From: an uncultured Synergistia bacterium
GTDB lineage: Bacteria > Eremiobacterota > SpSt-956 > JAKJGF01
Assembly: GCA_937888925.1 (NCBI GenBank)
Contig: CALARM010001207.1
Span: 1-8,595 of the forward strand
DNA: 8,595 nt
Reading direction: 5' to 3'
A program made the translations under genes and the position numbers. Shown piece after piece: positions 1 to 6,708 of this stretch. The notes below the pieces were generated by a model that did no database searches, was not told the origin of the DNA, and was given only the letters and a program-made list of their open reading frames with translations. Every line of letters starts with the position of its first letter. Position 1 is the stretch's first letter.

Positions 1-581
1 AATCTCGGATTTGTTGTTATAATATTGGACAAAACCTGACCTGAACTGAAATAAAATATCATACCAAAATCAGGATAATGATTGACCACACAGGAGGCAC
101 CGCTGTTATCTTCCACTTTACCGGGATTACCAAGAGCATATGTTATCTGTTCCATAGTTACTCCTCCTACCTGAAAAGGACCTATTCTGCCTCCATCAAT
201 GACATAATCAAAGCCATTTGCCTGCTGATTTATCTGTTGATTGCCACCTGAATCGGATATTGCCTGTAAAGCAGCAGCCTTATTATCCTTTGCATAGCTG
301 TTATTCGGATCTATAATTAAAACATTATCATAACATTTTATTGATTCTTTATATTTTCCCAGATAGTACAGAGCACTTCCTTTATTAAACCAGGCTTCTA
401 TATTACTGGCATTTACGCTTAAAGCCGCATCATAATATTTAATTGACTCTTCATACTTTCCCTGATCAAATACCTGATTTCCGTATTTAACCCAGTCTTC
501 CGAAGTTTCTGCTCTCGCAGGTAAACTGATAAAAAAGAAAAAGATACAAATGTTGAATATAATAGACATTCTGTGGTTCAT
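1..581 (-). CDS. Exported TPR-repeat protein (3' end beyond window)
   Basis: The reading frame runs leftward from an ATG at 581-579 to the window edge with no stop, giving 193 visible residues. The start is set by an AAGGAGG ribosome binding site at 589-595, 7 bases upstream. Residues 1-24 form a Sec signal peptide: a hydrophobic core rich in Ile and Phe, ending in a signal peptidase I-like site ARA before Glu25. Two TPR units follow with 34-residue spacing: W30, G34, G41, Y43, Y50, L54 and W64, G68, G75, Y77, Y84, P92. A Gln/Asn-rich linker covers about 110-122. From about 129 a second domain begins (IGPFQVGGVTMEQI...LGNPG), resembling the small domain with a 'G-T-xx-ev...lG-P' motif found in exported bacterial proteins; that match is by eye. 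TPRs are protein-binding scaffolds, so the product probably works outside the membrane as an adaptor. It diverges from the operon at 852. Confidence 0.88.
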   Translation of the reverse strand, partial: MNHRMSIIFNICIFFFFISLPARAETSEDWVKYGNQVFDQGKYEESIKYYDAALSVNASNIEAWFNKGSALYYLGKYKESIKCYDNVLIIDPNNSYAKDNKAAALQAISDSGGNQQINQQANGFDYVIDGGRIGPFQVGGVTMEQITYALGNPGKVEDNSGASCVVNHYPDFGMIFYFSSGQVLSNIITTNPR

Positions 582-643
582 ATAGTTGCCTCCTTAATTT
601 ATTTAATAAGCATATAGCAAGTCCAGGAACTCACTACCTGTTT

Positions 644-708
644 ATTCTAGCTTCAAAGTGTTATTAAAGTGTTTGAAAACTGTAAAAAAATGTAACAATT
701 TATGACAG
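644..708 (-). promoter_or_regulatory. Promoter with phased TTACA-like repeats (possible PhoB/PhoP-type box)
   Basis: Read on the minus strand, hexamers GTTACA (696-691), TTTACA (686-681), CAAACA (675-670) and ATAACA (664-659) repeat with spacers of 4, 5 and 5 bases. A related unit, CTGTCATA, lies at 708-701. A possible -10, TAGAAT, is at 649-644, and no good -35 is visible. The repeats would then cover roughly -22 to -59 from the start point. Bacillus PhoP boxes are TT(A/T/C)A(C/T)A repeats about 5 bp apart in that position, and CTGTCATA matches an E. coli Pho half-site. The regulator is inferred; any OmpR/PhoB-family protein could bind such repeats. Confidence 0.45.
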
Positions 709-757
709 AGTATAGTAAATTAAAATTTTCTAAATTTCACCAATTAAAAATTAAAAG

Positions 758-766
758 TGCTATAAT
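758..766 (+). promoter_or_regulatory. Extended -10 promoter for the FIST/kinase operon
   Basis: TGC-TATAAT at 758-766 is a perfect extended -10 element (TGn then TATAAT). No convincing -35 lies at 16-18 bp spacing, which is normal for extended -10 promoters. Transcription would start near 773 and leave a 5' leader of about 80 bases before the ATG at 852. The leader is AT-rich and I see no clear hairpin or riboswitch in it. Confidence 0.5.
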
Positions 767-851
767 TCTAGATTAATATTTCCTAAATATTTCGACATAT
801 TAACCGATATAAATACTATACAGAAAAATCATCAAAGGGAGGAAACTGTAT

Positions 852-1076
852 ATGGCGGGAAAAATAAAAGAAATAATTGATATTATTATTACACAGCGTG
901 GGAAAGCCGATGAGAAGCTCGTATCAATGTTGAAAACAAAATTAATTTTAAAGGGTATACACCCGGATAAATACAATCATACGTCTATAGATTATCCGCC
1001 TGTTATTCAAAAATTAGAAAAAATGGCACGAGAACTCGGTGTAAAAATATCACATATGGAGGATTCTAAACAATGA
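852..1076 (+). CDS. Small basic protein of unknown function, first gene of FIST/kinase operon
   Basis: This 74-residue protein starts at an ATG with AAAGGGAGG at 834-842, 9 bases upstream. I do not recognise the family. It is Lys-rich and probably helical at both ends: residues 1-30 (KIKEIIDIIITQR and a following LVSMLKTKLILKG) and about 50-65 (VIQKLEKMARELGV). These are joined by a polar segment with HPDKY and a YPP turn. There is no signal peptide or membrane segment, so it is likely cytoplasmic. Its stop overlaps the FIST start in an ATGA (1073-1076), implying translational coupling and similar expression levels. This makes a partner or modulator of the FIST protein or kinase plausible, but that rests on position only. 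Confidence 0.8.
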   Translation: MAGKIKEIIDIIITQRGKADEKLVSMLKTKLILKGIHPDKYNHTSIDYPPVIQKLEKMARELGVKISHMEDSKQ

Positions 1077-2200
1077 AAAACATCCTTGCAGCCTATTCGA
1101 CAAAAAATTCCGTTTCAGAAATTATAGAAGATCTAAAAGATCAGTTTTATGGACTTAAAAGTCAAATGCTGATTTATTTTGCATCATCAAATATAGATCA
1201 GAAAAAACTTGCAGTAGAAATAGGGAGAGCCTTCCCTGAAAACATAGTTTTCGGATGTTCCACAGCAGGTGAAATTATAAGTGGAAAGATGCTGAAAAAT
1301 TCGGTAGTAGCCATGGGTTTTTTCAATAATATTATCAAAAAAGCTTCTGTAGAGGTTATTGAACATATCAAAGATACATCAGAGGAAGATATAGAAAGAA
1401 AGGTCAGGATTGCTTTTAAAAATTTTGAAAATCACTTCGGTGTATCTGTAAAAGATATGGATTTTAGAAAATATGCAGGTATTATCCTTATAGACGGTTT
1501 GAGTTGCGCAGAAGAAAGACTTATGGAGGTAATAGGTGACTTAACCAATGTTATATTCGTAGGTGCCTCTGCAGGTGATGATATAAAATTCAAAGAAACT
1601 TATGTTTATGGCGGTGGTCACTGCTATACAAACAGCGCAGTCCTGGCCATTTTCGAACCTGATACCGAGTTTGACATAATTAAGACTCAAAGTTTTTGCA
1701 CGACAGGTAAAAAACTGATAGCAAATAAGGTTGATGTAAAAACACGGACTGTAATTGAGTTTAACAACAAACCTGCTGCTCAGGCTTACGCAGAAGCCCT
1801 GGAGGTAACTATTGATCTGGCAAATAACTATTTTATGACAAATCCCATAGGACTCATGATAAAGGATGAACCATATGTAAGAAGTCCAAAGGAAATCAAA
1901 GAAAATTCTATAGTCTTTTTAAGTAACCTCCTGGAAGGTATGGAACTTGAACTATTAAAATCTACAGAGATAATTAAAGATACCCGTAAAGCCGTTTTGG
2001 ATAAAATAAATGAAATGGGTGACCTTTCAGGTATTATAAATTTCCATTGCATCCTTCGCACACTTGAACTGGAGCAAAAAGGCACAGGAGAAGATTACGG
2101 AAAGATATTTTTAAATATTCCTACTATCGGTTTCAGTACCTATGGAGAAGAATATCTTGGCCATATAAATCAAACTTCTACCATGCTTGTATTCAAATAA
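1073..2200 (+). CDS. FIST-domain signal transduction protein (FIST_N + FIST_C)
   Basis: The product has 375 residues. FIST proteins are sensory proteins thought to bind small ligands, possibly amino acids, and are commonly encoded beside or fused to histidine kinases and GGDEF proteins. FIST_N covers about 20-215 and shows GCSTAGEI (G61-I68), the GLSCAEERL segment near 143, and VGASAGDD (V163-D170), typical glycine/serine turns of the family. FIST_C covers about 225-360 and ends with a GEEYLGHINQT segment and a beta strand (TMLVFK) at the C terminus. There is no signal peptide or membrane helix, so it should be cytosolic. The length is normal for a stand-alone FIST protein. It overlaps the 74-residue gene by 4 bp (ATGA) and lies 15 bp before the hybrid kinase, so it very probably provides sensory input to that kinase. 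The ligand cannot be read from the sequence. Confidence 0.9.
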   Translation: MKNILAAYSTKNSVSEIIEDLKDQFYGLKSQMLIYFASSNIDQKKLAVEIGRAFPENIVFGCSTAGEIISGKMLKNSVVAMGFFNNIIKKASVEVIEHIKDTSEEDIERKVRIAFKNFENHFGVSVKDMDFRKYAGIILIDGLSCAEERLMEVIGDLTNVIFVGASAGDDIKFKETYVYGGGHCYTNSAVLAIFEPDTEFDIIKTQSFCTTGKKLIANKVDVKTRTVIEFNNKPAAQAYAEALEVTIDLANNYFMTNPIGLMIKDEPYVRSPKEIKENSIVFLSNLLEGMELELLKSTEIIKDTRKAVLDKINEMGDLSGIINFHCILRTLELEQKGTGEDYGKIFLNIPTIGFSTYGEEYLGHINQTSTMLVFK

Positions 2201-2215
2201 TTTATGGAGTAACTT

Positions 2216-5200
2216 ATGTTTTTATCAGATGATTTTCTTCAATCTCTTAATATTATTAATTATTCCATGTCTCCTCTCTTTCATATTATATATATTAATA
2301 AAGCCATTAAACATATTTCAGGAAGAGATGCTGAAGATTTCTTTAAAAATCCATCTTTATGGATGGATCTTATACATCCTGATGATACGGAAACTGTAAA
2401 GAAATCTTTAACAGTATATCCCTTTAATATAACATATCGTATAGTCCATATTAACGGCGATATAAAATGGCTGAGTAACCGGGGAGTAATGGATACAGGC
2501 AAAGACAGGATAGATGGAATAATAATTGATATTACAGAACAAAAGCAAATTGAAGAAAAACTGAAACATAAAAGTAAAGTCCAGAGTTTATTCCTTGATA
2601 ATATAACATTACAGACCTGGTATTTAACAGATGAAGAAACCTATGGAGGTGCCAATAAAAGTCATGCCACTTTTCTCGGAATAGGTGAAAAATCTTTTCC
2701 CGGCAGGTCATTATATTCTATTTTTCCTCATGACATAGCAGAAAATTTTGTAAAAAATAACAGAAAAATATTTCAATCAAAAAAAACTGTATGTACGGAA
2801 GAATGGATGGCCAGTTCAGGAGGCGAATTAAGTTTATTTTCTGTTACAAAAATACCGATATTGGCAGAAAATGGTCATATAGAAGGTGTTTTATTTTCTG
2901 CAGACGATATAACAGACAGGAAACTTGTAGAAAAGGTGCTTATGGAAAGTGAAGAAATCTTCCGTATGATCAGTATATCCGCCCAGGATGCAATTATTAT
3001 CATAGACAGTTCAGGCCTGGTGACTCACTGGAATCCTGCTGCAGAGAAGATCCTTGGATACAGTGAAATCGAAATTCTCGGAGAGACTCTGGAGAATACT
3101 CTTGTGCCCCCGGCCTGCAGGGAGACATATAATTCTATTTTATCTTCCTGGCAGAAAACAGGCGAATGTGATGCAACAGGTAAATGTAACGAAATTATTG
3201 TTTTAAGAAAAGATGGAAGAGAAATCAATGTAGAAATGTCTCTTTCATCGGTAAAACTGCAGGAGCAATGGCATGCTATCGGAATAATCAGAGATATTAC
3301 GGAACGAAAATCTATGGAAGTACTGTTAAAAAAACAGACAGAAGAACTCATCAATACCAATCAATTGTTACTGCAGGCCAAGGAAGATGCTGAAATAGCC
3401 AATAGAACAAAAAGTCAGTTTGTGGCAAATATGAGCCATGAAATACGGACACCAATGAATGGCGTTATTGGTATGACAAGCCTTCTTTTAAATACCGATC
3501 TGACTTCAGAACAGATTGAATATGCGGAAACTATACGTAAAAGTGCCGATGCACTTCTTTTAATTATCAATGATATACTGGATTTCTCGAAGATTGAAGC
3601 AGGTAAAATCAGTCTTGAGCCATCGGATTTCAGTATAATAGAACTGATGGAAGACACATCGGATTTACTGGCATTAAAAGCCCATGAAAAAAATATTGAA
3701 TTCAATTATTTTATATACAGAGATGTTCCGAATTATATAACAGGAGATCATGGAAAAGTACGTCAAATCCTCATAAACCTCTGTAATAATGCCATTAAAT
3801 TTACAGAAAAAGGGGAAGTAATGGTCAGAATAATACGGGAAGAAGAGGAAGAAAATAAAATTACAATCAAATTCATCGTTTCTGACACAGGTATCGGTAT
3901 AGGGAAAGAACAAATGAGCCATCTGTTCAAGCCATTTTCCCAGGTAGACGGTTCAACTACCAGAAGATACGGAGGAACAGGACTGGGTCTGGTCATTTCA
4001 AAAAAACTCGCAGAAATGATGGGTGGCACAATCGGAGTGGAAAGTAAAGAAGGTGCAGGTTCCACATTCTGGTTTACGGCAGTATTTGAAAAAACCATTC
4101 AACCTGAAGAAGAATTTATCGCAATAACAGAGGAACTCAAAAAATATCGCATTTTAATTATAGATGATAATGAGACAAACAGGTTTATATTAAAAGAATA
4201 TTTAAAAGTGTGGGGCTGCCGGTTTGATGAAGCTCCCGGAGGTATACAGGCCCTTGTAAAATTTTATCAGGCCTGTGAATCAAACGATCCTTTTGAAATA
4301 GCCCTCCTGGATATGCAAATGCCCGAAATGGACGGACTTACACTGGCCAGGCAGATTAAAATGAGTCCGCAGCTTAAAGGTACTATTTTACTGTTACTCA
4401 CATCCATGGACAGAAGATTCGATTTACTCAATCAGGAACCTGTTTTCGACGCATGTCTTAATAAACCGATTAAACAATCAAATTTATTAAATACTCTTCT
4501 CACTATTATCGGGAAACAGAGATTACAAAAAGAAGAAATTTTACAGGATAAAGGAGTTAAAGTTAAAATTGAAGAACAGGCTGCAGGAAAGAATAAATAT
4601 CATGTTCTTGTTGTGGAAGATAATTACATCAACCAGAAGGTTGCACTCCGTATATTAAGCAAACTCGGTTACTCCGCCGATAGCGTAGGTAACGGGAAAG
4701 AAGCTATAAAAGCTCTGGAAATGGTACCTTATGATGTTGTGCTTATGGATATACAGATGCCAGAGATGAATGGTTTTGAAGCAACTGAAATTATAAGAAA
4801 TTCTGCGTCCAGAGTTTTAAATCATCATATCCCTGTTATAGCAATGACAGCCCATTCTATGAAAGGTGACAGAGAAAAATGCATTAAAGCGGGAATGAAT
4901 AATTATATAGCAAAACCTGTTAAGCTGGATGAAGTTGCCCAGATTCTTGAAAAAGAATTATCTCTCGTAAGATTAAAAAATAAAAATGAACATATCAATC
5001 TGAAAGAAACGTCATATAAAGAAATTTTTGACTGGAAGAATCTGCTTATCAGACTGGATGGAGACGAGGAATTTGCCAGAGAAATTTTAAGAGATACTAT
5101 AGAAGATAGTAATATAAAAAATCTCAGAAAACATTTAGAAGAAAATAACATTAACGAGCTGATTACTGTGGCTCACTCAATGAAAGGTGTCTATGCCAAT

Positions 5201-5347
5201 ATCGATGCATTTAAATTAAAAGAAGCAGTAAGTGACATAGAATTAACTGCAAAACAAAAGAAATTAGACAGTCTGGAACCACTTATCACCAGGTTAGAAG
5301 AGGAATTAGAAAGATTCAAAAAAGTAATCAGTCATATTGTATATTAG
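2216..5347 (+). CDS. Soluble hybrid histidine kinase PASx3-HisKA-HATPase-REC-REC-HPt
   Basis: The product has 1043 residues; GGAG at 2206-2209, 6 bases before the ATG, supports the start. Three PAS/PAC modules occupy about 10-115, 120-245 and 250-370, each ending in a DITE/DITD motif. The first two look divergent. A helical linker leads to the HisKA dimerisation domain with [10 protein letters not shown] and phospho-acceptor His408. The ATPase domain has Asn525 in the N-box, DTGIG from Asp557, an FxPF box and GGTGLGL (586-592). Receiver 1 has D650/D651, phospho-Asp699, T729 and K750. Receiver 2 has E801/D802, Asp845, T878 and K900. A C-terminal HPt domain carries AHSMKG with His987. All catalytic residues are present, so a complete His-Asp-His phosphorelay is possible. 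There is no membrane helix, so sensing is cytoplasmic, through the PAS domains and probably the FIST neighbour. The final output regulator is not in the window. Confidence 0.95.
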   Translation: MFLSDDFLQSLNIINYSMSPLFHIIYINKAIKHISGRDAEDFFKNPSLWMDLIHPDDTETVKKSLTVYPFNITYRIVHINGDIKWLSNRGVMDTGKDRIDGIIIDITEQKQIEEKLKHKSKVQSLFLDNITLQTWYLTDEETYGGANKSHATFLGIGEKSFPGRSLYSIFPHDIAENFVKNNRKIFQSKKTVCTEEWMASSGGELSLFSVTKIPILAENGHIEGVLFSADDITDRKLVEKVLMESEEIFRMISISAQDAIIIIDSSGLVTHWNPAAEKILGYSEIEILGETLENTLVPPACRETYNSILSSWQKTGECDATGKCNEIIVLRKDGREINVEMSLSSVKLQEQWHAIGIIRDITERKSMEVLLKKQTEELINTNQLLLQAKEDAEIANRTKSQFVANMSHEIRTPMNGVIGMTSLLLNTDLTSEQIEYAETIRKSADALLLIINDILDFSKIEAGKISLEPSDFSIIELMEDTSDLLALKAHEKNIEFNYFIYRDVPNYITGDHGKVRQILINLCNNAIKFTEKGEVMVRIIREEEEENKITIKFIVSDTGIGIGKEQMSHLFKPFSQVDGSTTRRYGGTGLGLVISKKLAEMMGGTIGVESKEGAGSTFWFTAVFEKTIQPEEEFIAITEELKKYRILIIDDNETNRFILKEYLKVWGCRFDEAPGGIQALVKFYQACESNDPFEIALLDMQMPEMDGLTLARQIKMSPQLKGTILLLLTSMDRRFDLLNQEPVFDACLNKPIKQSNLLNTLLTIIGKQRLQKEEILQDKGVKVKIEEQAAGKNKYHVLVVEDNYINQKVALRILSKLGYSADSVGNGKEAIKALEMVPYDVVLMDIQMPEMNGFEATEIIRNSASRVLNHHIPVIAMTAHSMKGDREKCIKAGMNNYIAKPVKLDEVAQILEKELSLVRLKNKNEHINLKETSYKEIFDWKNLLIRLDGDEEFAREILRDTIEDSNIKNLRKHLEENNINELITVAHSMKGVYANIDAFKLKEAVSDIELTAKQKKLDSLEPLITRLEEELERFKKVISHIVY

Positions 5348-5584
5348 TGAATAGTGAGTAATGTAATGTTCTTTTCGCTACTTATGTTTCACTCTAATTA
5401 AATTCTAACAACTGAAATACACTATAGTTATTATCCCGCTTCCCTCTGAGTTTCACCTCAAATATTACAAAATATTACATATTTTTACATATTATCCAAG
5501 AAAAATAAAAATTCTGTAACAAATTTAACTTAAAGTATAATTATTCCCCAATGGATAAAGTAAAAACCAGAAAGGATGGATAAT
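5348..5584. other. Intergenic region: imperfect hairpin, phased TTACA repeats, weak promoter
   Basis: Just after the kinase stop, 5346-5360 and 5379-5393 can form an imperfect hairpin (6 bp, a 2x2 internal loop, then about 7 bp with G-U pairs). No T-run follows, so it is a poor terminator candidate. On the plus strand ATTACA (5464-5469), ATTACA (5474-5479) and TTTACA (5484-5489) repeat at exactly 10 bp. A TATAAT at 5536-5541 is the best -10 for the EF-hand gene; no good -35 is seen. A 10-codon frame, ATG 5551 to TAA 5583, ends one base before the chosen EF-hand start but lacks a ribosome binding site. Confidence 0.4.
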
Positions 5585-6100
5585 ATGATTAATTGTATCG
5601 GGCAGAGTAGTTTCGATCCAGCCGAAATGGTTCAAAAAATGTTCAAAAAACTTGATACAGACGAAAATGGCAGTATAAGTAAAAGTGAACTGGAGGAAAT
5701 GCTCAAAAACAGGAAAAAAAATAATACTATCACAGACAGGGAAGAAACAGAAAAGCTTGATGAAATATATAGTAAGCTTGACACAGACAGCAGTGGAGAT
5801 GTAAGTGAAGCAGAACTGGAGGCAGGGATGAAAGAACTTACCCCTCCTCCCCCGCCTCCGCCTCCACCTGCAGACATACTTAAATCAATGGTAAACACAT
5901 TAAATAATTATTCTTCCGATGAATCTTCTACACAGAATATACTGGATATTCTGACTAAAGTAGAAAATGGAGAAGATATTACCGATGAGGACAAATCTAC
6001 ACTCCATACCTTTGTAAACCAGTTACAGGCTACTATCGGTTCATCAGGAACCAGTGATAATAACTGGAAAGGACTGTTTGTCAATTCTCTCCAGGGATAA
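5585..6100 (+). CDS. EF-hand calcium-binding protein with polyproline hinge
   Basis: I chose the ATG at 5585 (171 residues, starting MINCIGQ). AAAGGA at 5571-5576 is 8 bases upstream of it but would overlap the alternative ATG at 5576, which adds three residues. Two canonical EF-hand loops are present: D24, D26, N28, S30, S32, E35 and D66, D68, S70, D72, S74, E77, each with the invariant Gly and a hydrophobic residue at position 8. They arose by internal duplication (LDTD..G...S..EL in both). Nine prolines at 87-95 separate them from a C-terminal domain (96-171). Paired EF-hands followed by polyproline are a layout I recall from other bacterial EF-hand proteins. There is no signal peptide, so the protein is cytosolic or exported by another route. 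The C-terminal domain recurs in the next gene. Calcium binding is likely; the role is unknown. Confidence 0.87.
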   Translation: MINCIGQSSFDPAEMVQKMFKKLDTDENGSISKSELEEMLKNRKKNNTITDREETEKLDEIYSKLDTDSSGDVSEAELEAGMKELTPPPPPPPPPADILKSMVNTLNNYSSDESSTQNILDILTKVENGEDITDEDKSTLHTFVNQLQATIGSSGTSDNNWKGLFVNSLQG

Positions 6101-6118
6101 TAGAAGGGTGAAGCGTGA

Positions 6119-6457
6119 ATGGTAAAAGACTTTATGAAACGCTATGGTCTTAAAGGCATAAGAACAATAGAAGAAATATATACAGATTATGACAGTGAAA
6201 CTTTTATAAAAGACATGAGCTTTACCAGAAAGCCTGATGAAATAATGAAGTCCATGTTCAGTAATATGACAGGTACGTCTTATTCGGAAATAAATGTTAT
6301 TTTTAATATTCTGTCTAAAAAACAAAATGGAACGGAACTGAATGAAGAAGAAAAACTAAAACTTTATTCATTTACAGACAGATTACAGTCTGCATTTAAC
6401 TCAAGTATTGTAGGGCAGGCAGGCAGAAAAGGAATGTTTGCAACTGCATTAAAATAA
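6119..6457 (+). CDS. Paralogue of the EF-hand protein's C-terminal domain, without intact EF-hands
   Basis: The product has 112 residues, with AAGGGTG at 6104-6110, 8 bases before the ATG. It lies 18 bp after the EF-hand gene and shares its transcript. Residues about 40-112 align with the EF-hand protein's last 76 residues at roughly 24 identities over 74 positions. Shared elements are KSM, an IL..L.KK.NG turn, E..KL...F...LQ....SS and the KG.F...L ending. The N-terminal 39 residues lack a polyproline and a usable EF-hand. The stretch EEIYTDYDSETFIKD (18-32) aligns loosely with the second EF-hand (DEIYSKLDTD) and may be a decayed loop, but this is weak. There is no signal peptide. Function is unknown. 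A tandem duplication followed by loss of calcium binding is the simplest reading, and the two may form a hetero-oligomer through the shared domain. Confidence 0.8.
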   Translation: MVKDFMKRYGLKGIRTIEEIYTDYDSETFIKDMSFTRKPDEIMKSMFSNMTGTSYSEINVIFNILSKKQNGTELNEEEKLKLYSFTDRLQSAFNSSIVGQAGRKGMFATALK

Positions 6458-6466
6458 TTTTATCTA

Positions 6467-6478
6467 ATTACCGGTAAT
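6467..6478. repeat. 12-bp perfect palindrome ATTACCGGTAAT
   Basis: ATTACCGGTAAT is its own reverse complement and sits 10 bases after the stop at 6457 and just before the terminator hairpin. It could be a regulator site for the downstream lipoprotein gene or chance. Related CCGGTA words recur in the leader hairpin at 6592-6630. Confidence 0.3.
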
Positions 6479-6481
6479 ATC

Positions 6482-6519
6482 TATAAAGTGATGGAGAAAT
6501 ATTCATCACTTTATATTTT
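6482..6519 (+). terminator. Intrinsic terminator after the EF-hand gene pair
   Basis: A perfect 12-bp stem, TATAAAGTGATG (6482-6493) with CATCACTTTATA (6504-6515), encloses a 10-base loop and is followed by TTTT (6516-6519). It lies 24 bases after the stop of the short paralogue and should end that transcript, so the lipoprotein gene needs its own promoter. The stem is AT-rich and the T-tract short, so termination may be partial. Confidence 0.75.
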
Positions 6520-6565
6520 CTGCAGAAATAAGCATAAATTCAGTTACGTTTTAATATAACTTACG

Positions 6566-6592
6566 AAAGGAGGGAAGATTTTTATGTCATAG
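6566..6592 (+). promoter_or_regulatory. Two-codon leader mini-ORF (Met-Ser-stop) with strong ribosome binding site
   Basis: AAAGGAGGG at 6566-6574 is followed, 9 bases later, by ATG TCA TAG at 6584-6592. The site is as good as any before a real gene here, yet it drives only Met-Ser. The stop codon abuts the hairpin that starts at 6592, so a terminating ribosome would cover the hairpin's 5' arm. This geometry suits translational or attenuation control of the lipoprotein gene. Alternatively it is the remnant of a lost gene start. Confidence 0.4.
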
Positions 6593-6680
6593 TCCGGTAA
6601 GTAAGATAGAAAATCAAAGGCATACCGGACAATAATATGTGGATAATATATTACAGAAAGGTCTTTATAAAAATAGACCT
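6592..6680 (+). promoter_or_regulatory. Structured leader of the lipoprotein gene (two hairpins)
   Basis: Hairpin 1 pairs GTCCGGTA (6592-6599) with TACCGGAC (6623-6630), a perfect 8-bp GC-containing stem with a 23-base loop. Hairpin 2 pairs AGGTCT (6659-6664) with AGACCT (6675-6680) around a 10-base AT loop, 12 bases before the AAGGAGGA of the lipoprotein gene. I could not match this to a known riboswitch class. No clear promoter hexamers are visible; TATAAC at 6555-6560 is a weak -10 candidate. Confidence 0.4.
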
Positions 6681-6708
6681 AAATATTAAAACAAGGAGGA
6701 GAAAAAAA

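Noticed and set aside
2187..2399. Hydrophobic 70-residue frame overlapping the FIST end and kinase start
   Set aside because: It is out of frame with both genes, lacks a ribosome binding site, and its hydrophobicity comes from AT-rich codons read in the wrong frame.
5346..5393. Intrinsic terminator after the histidine kinase
   Set aside because: The hairpin has an internal loop and G-U pairs and no T-run follows it.
5632..5898. Minus-strand frame opposite the EF-hand gene with a run of glycines
   Set aside because: The glycine run is only the complement of the proline codons; it is a Ser-rich antisense shadow with no ribosome binding site.
6592..6680. Known riboswitch, such as c-di-GMP or preQ1 class, before the lipoprotein gene
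   Set aside because: The conserved core sequences of those classes as I remember them are not present; only simple stems are visible.
6637..6708. Upstream in-frame start adding 24 residues to the lipoprotein
   Set aside because: It lacks a ribosome binding site, adds a charged segment before a clear lipoprotein signal peptide, and overlaps the leader hairpin; the ATG at 6709 has AAGGAGGA at ideal distance.
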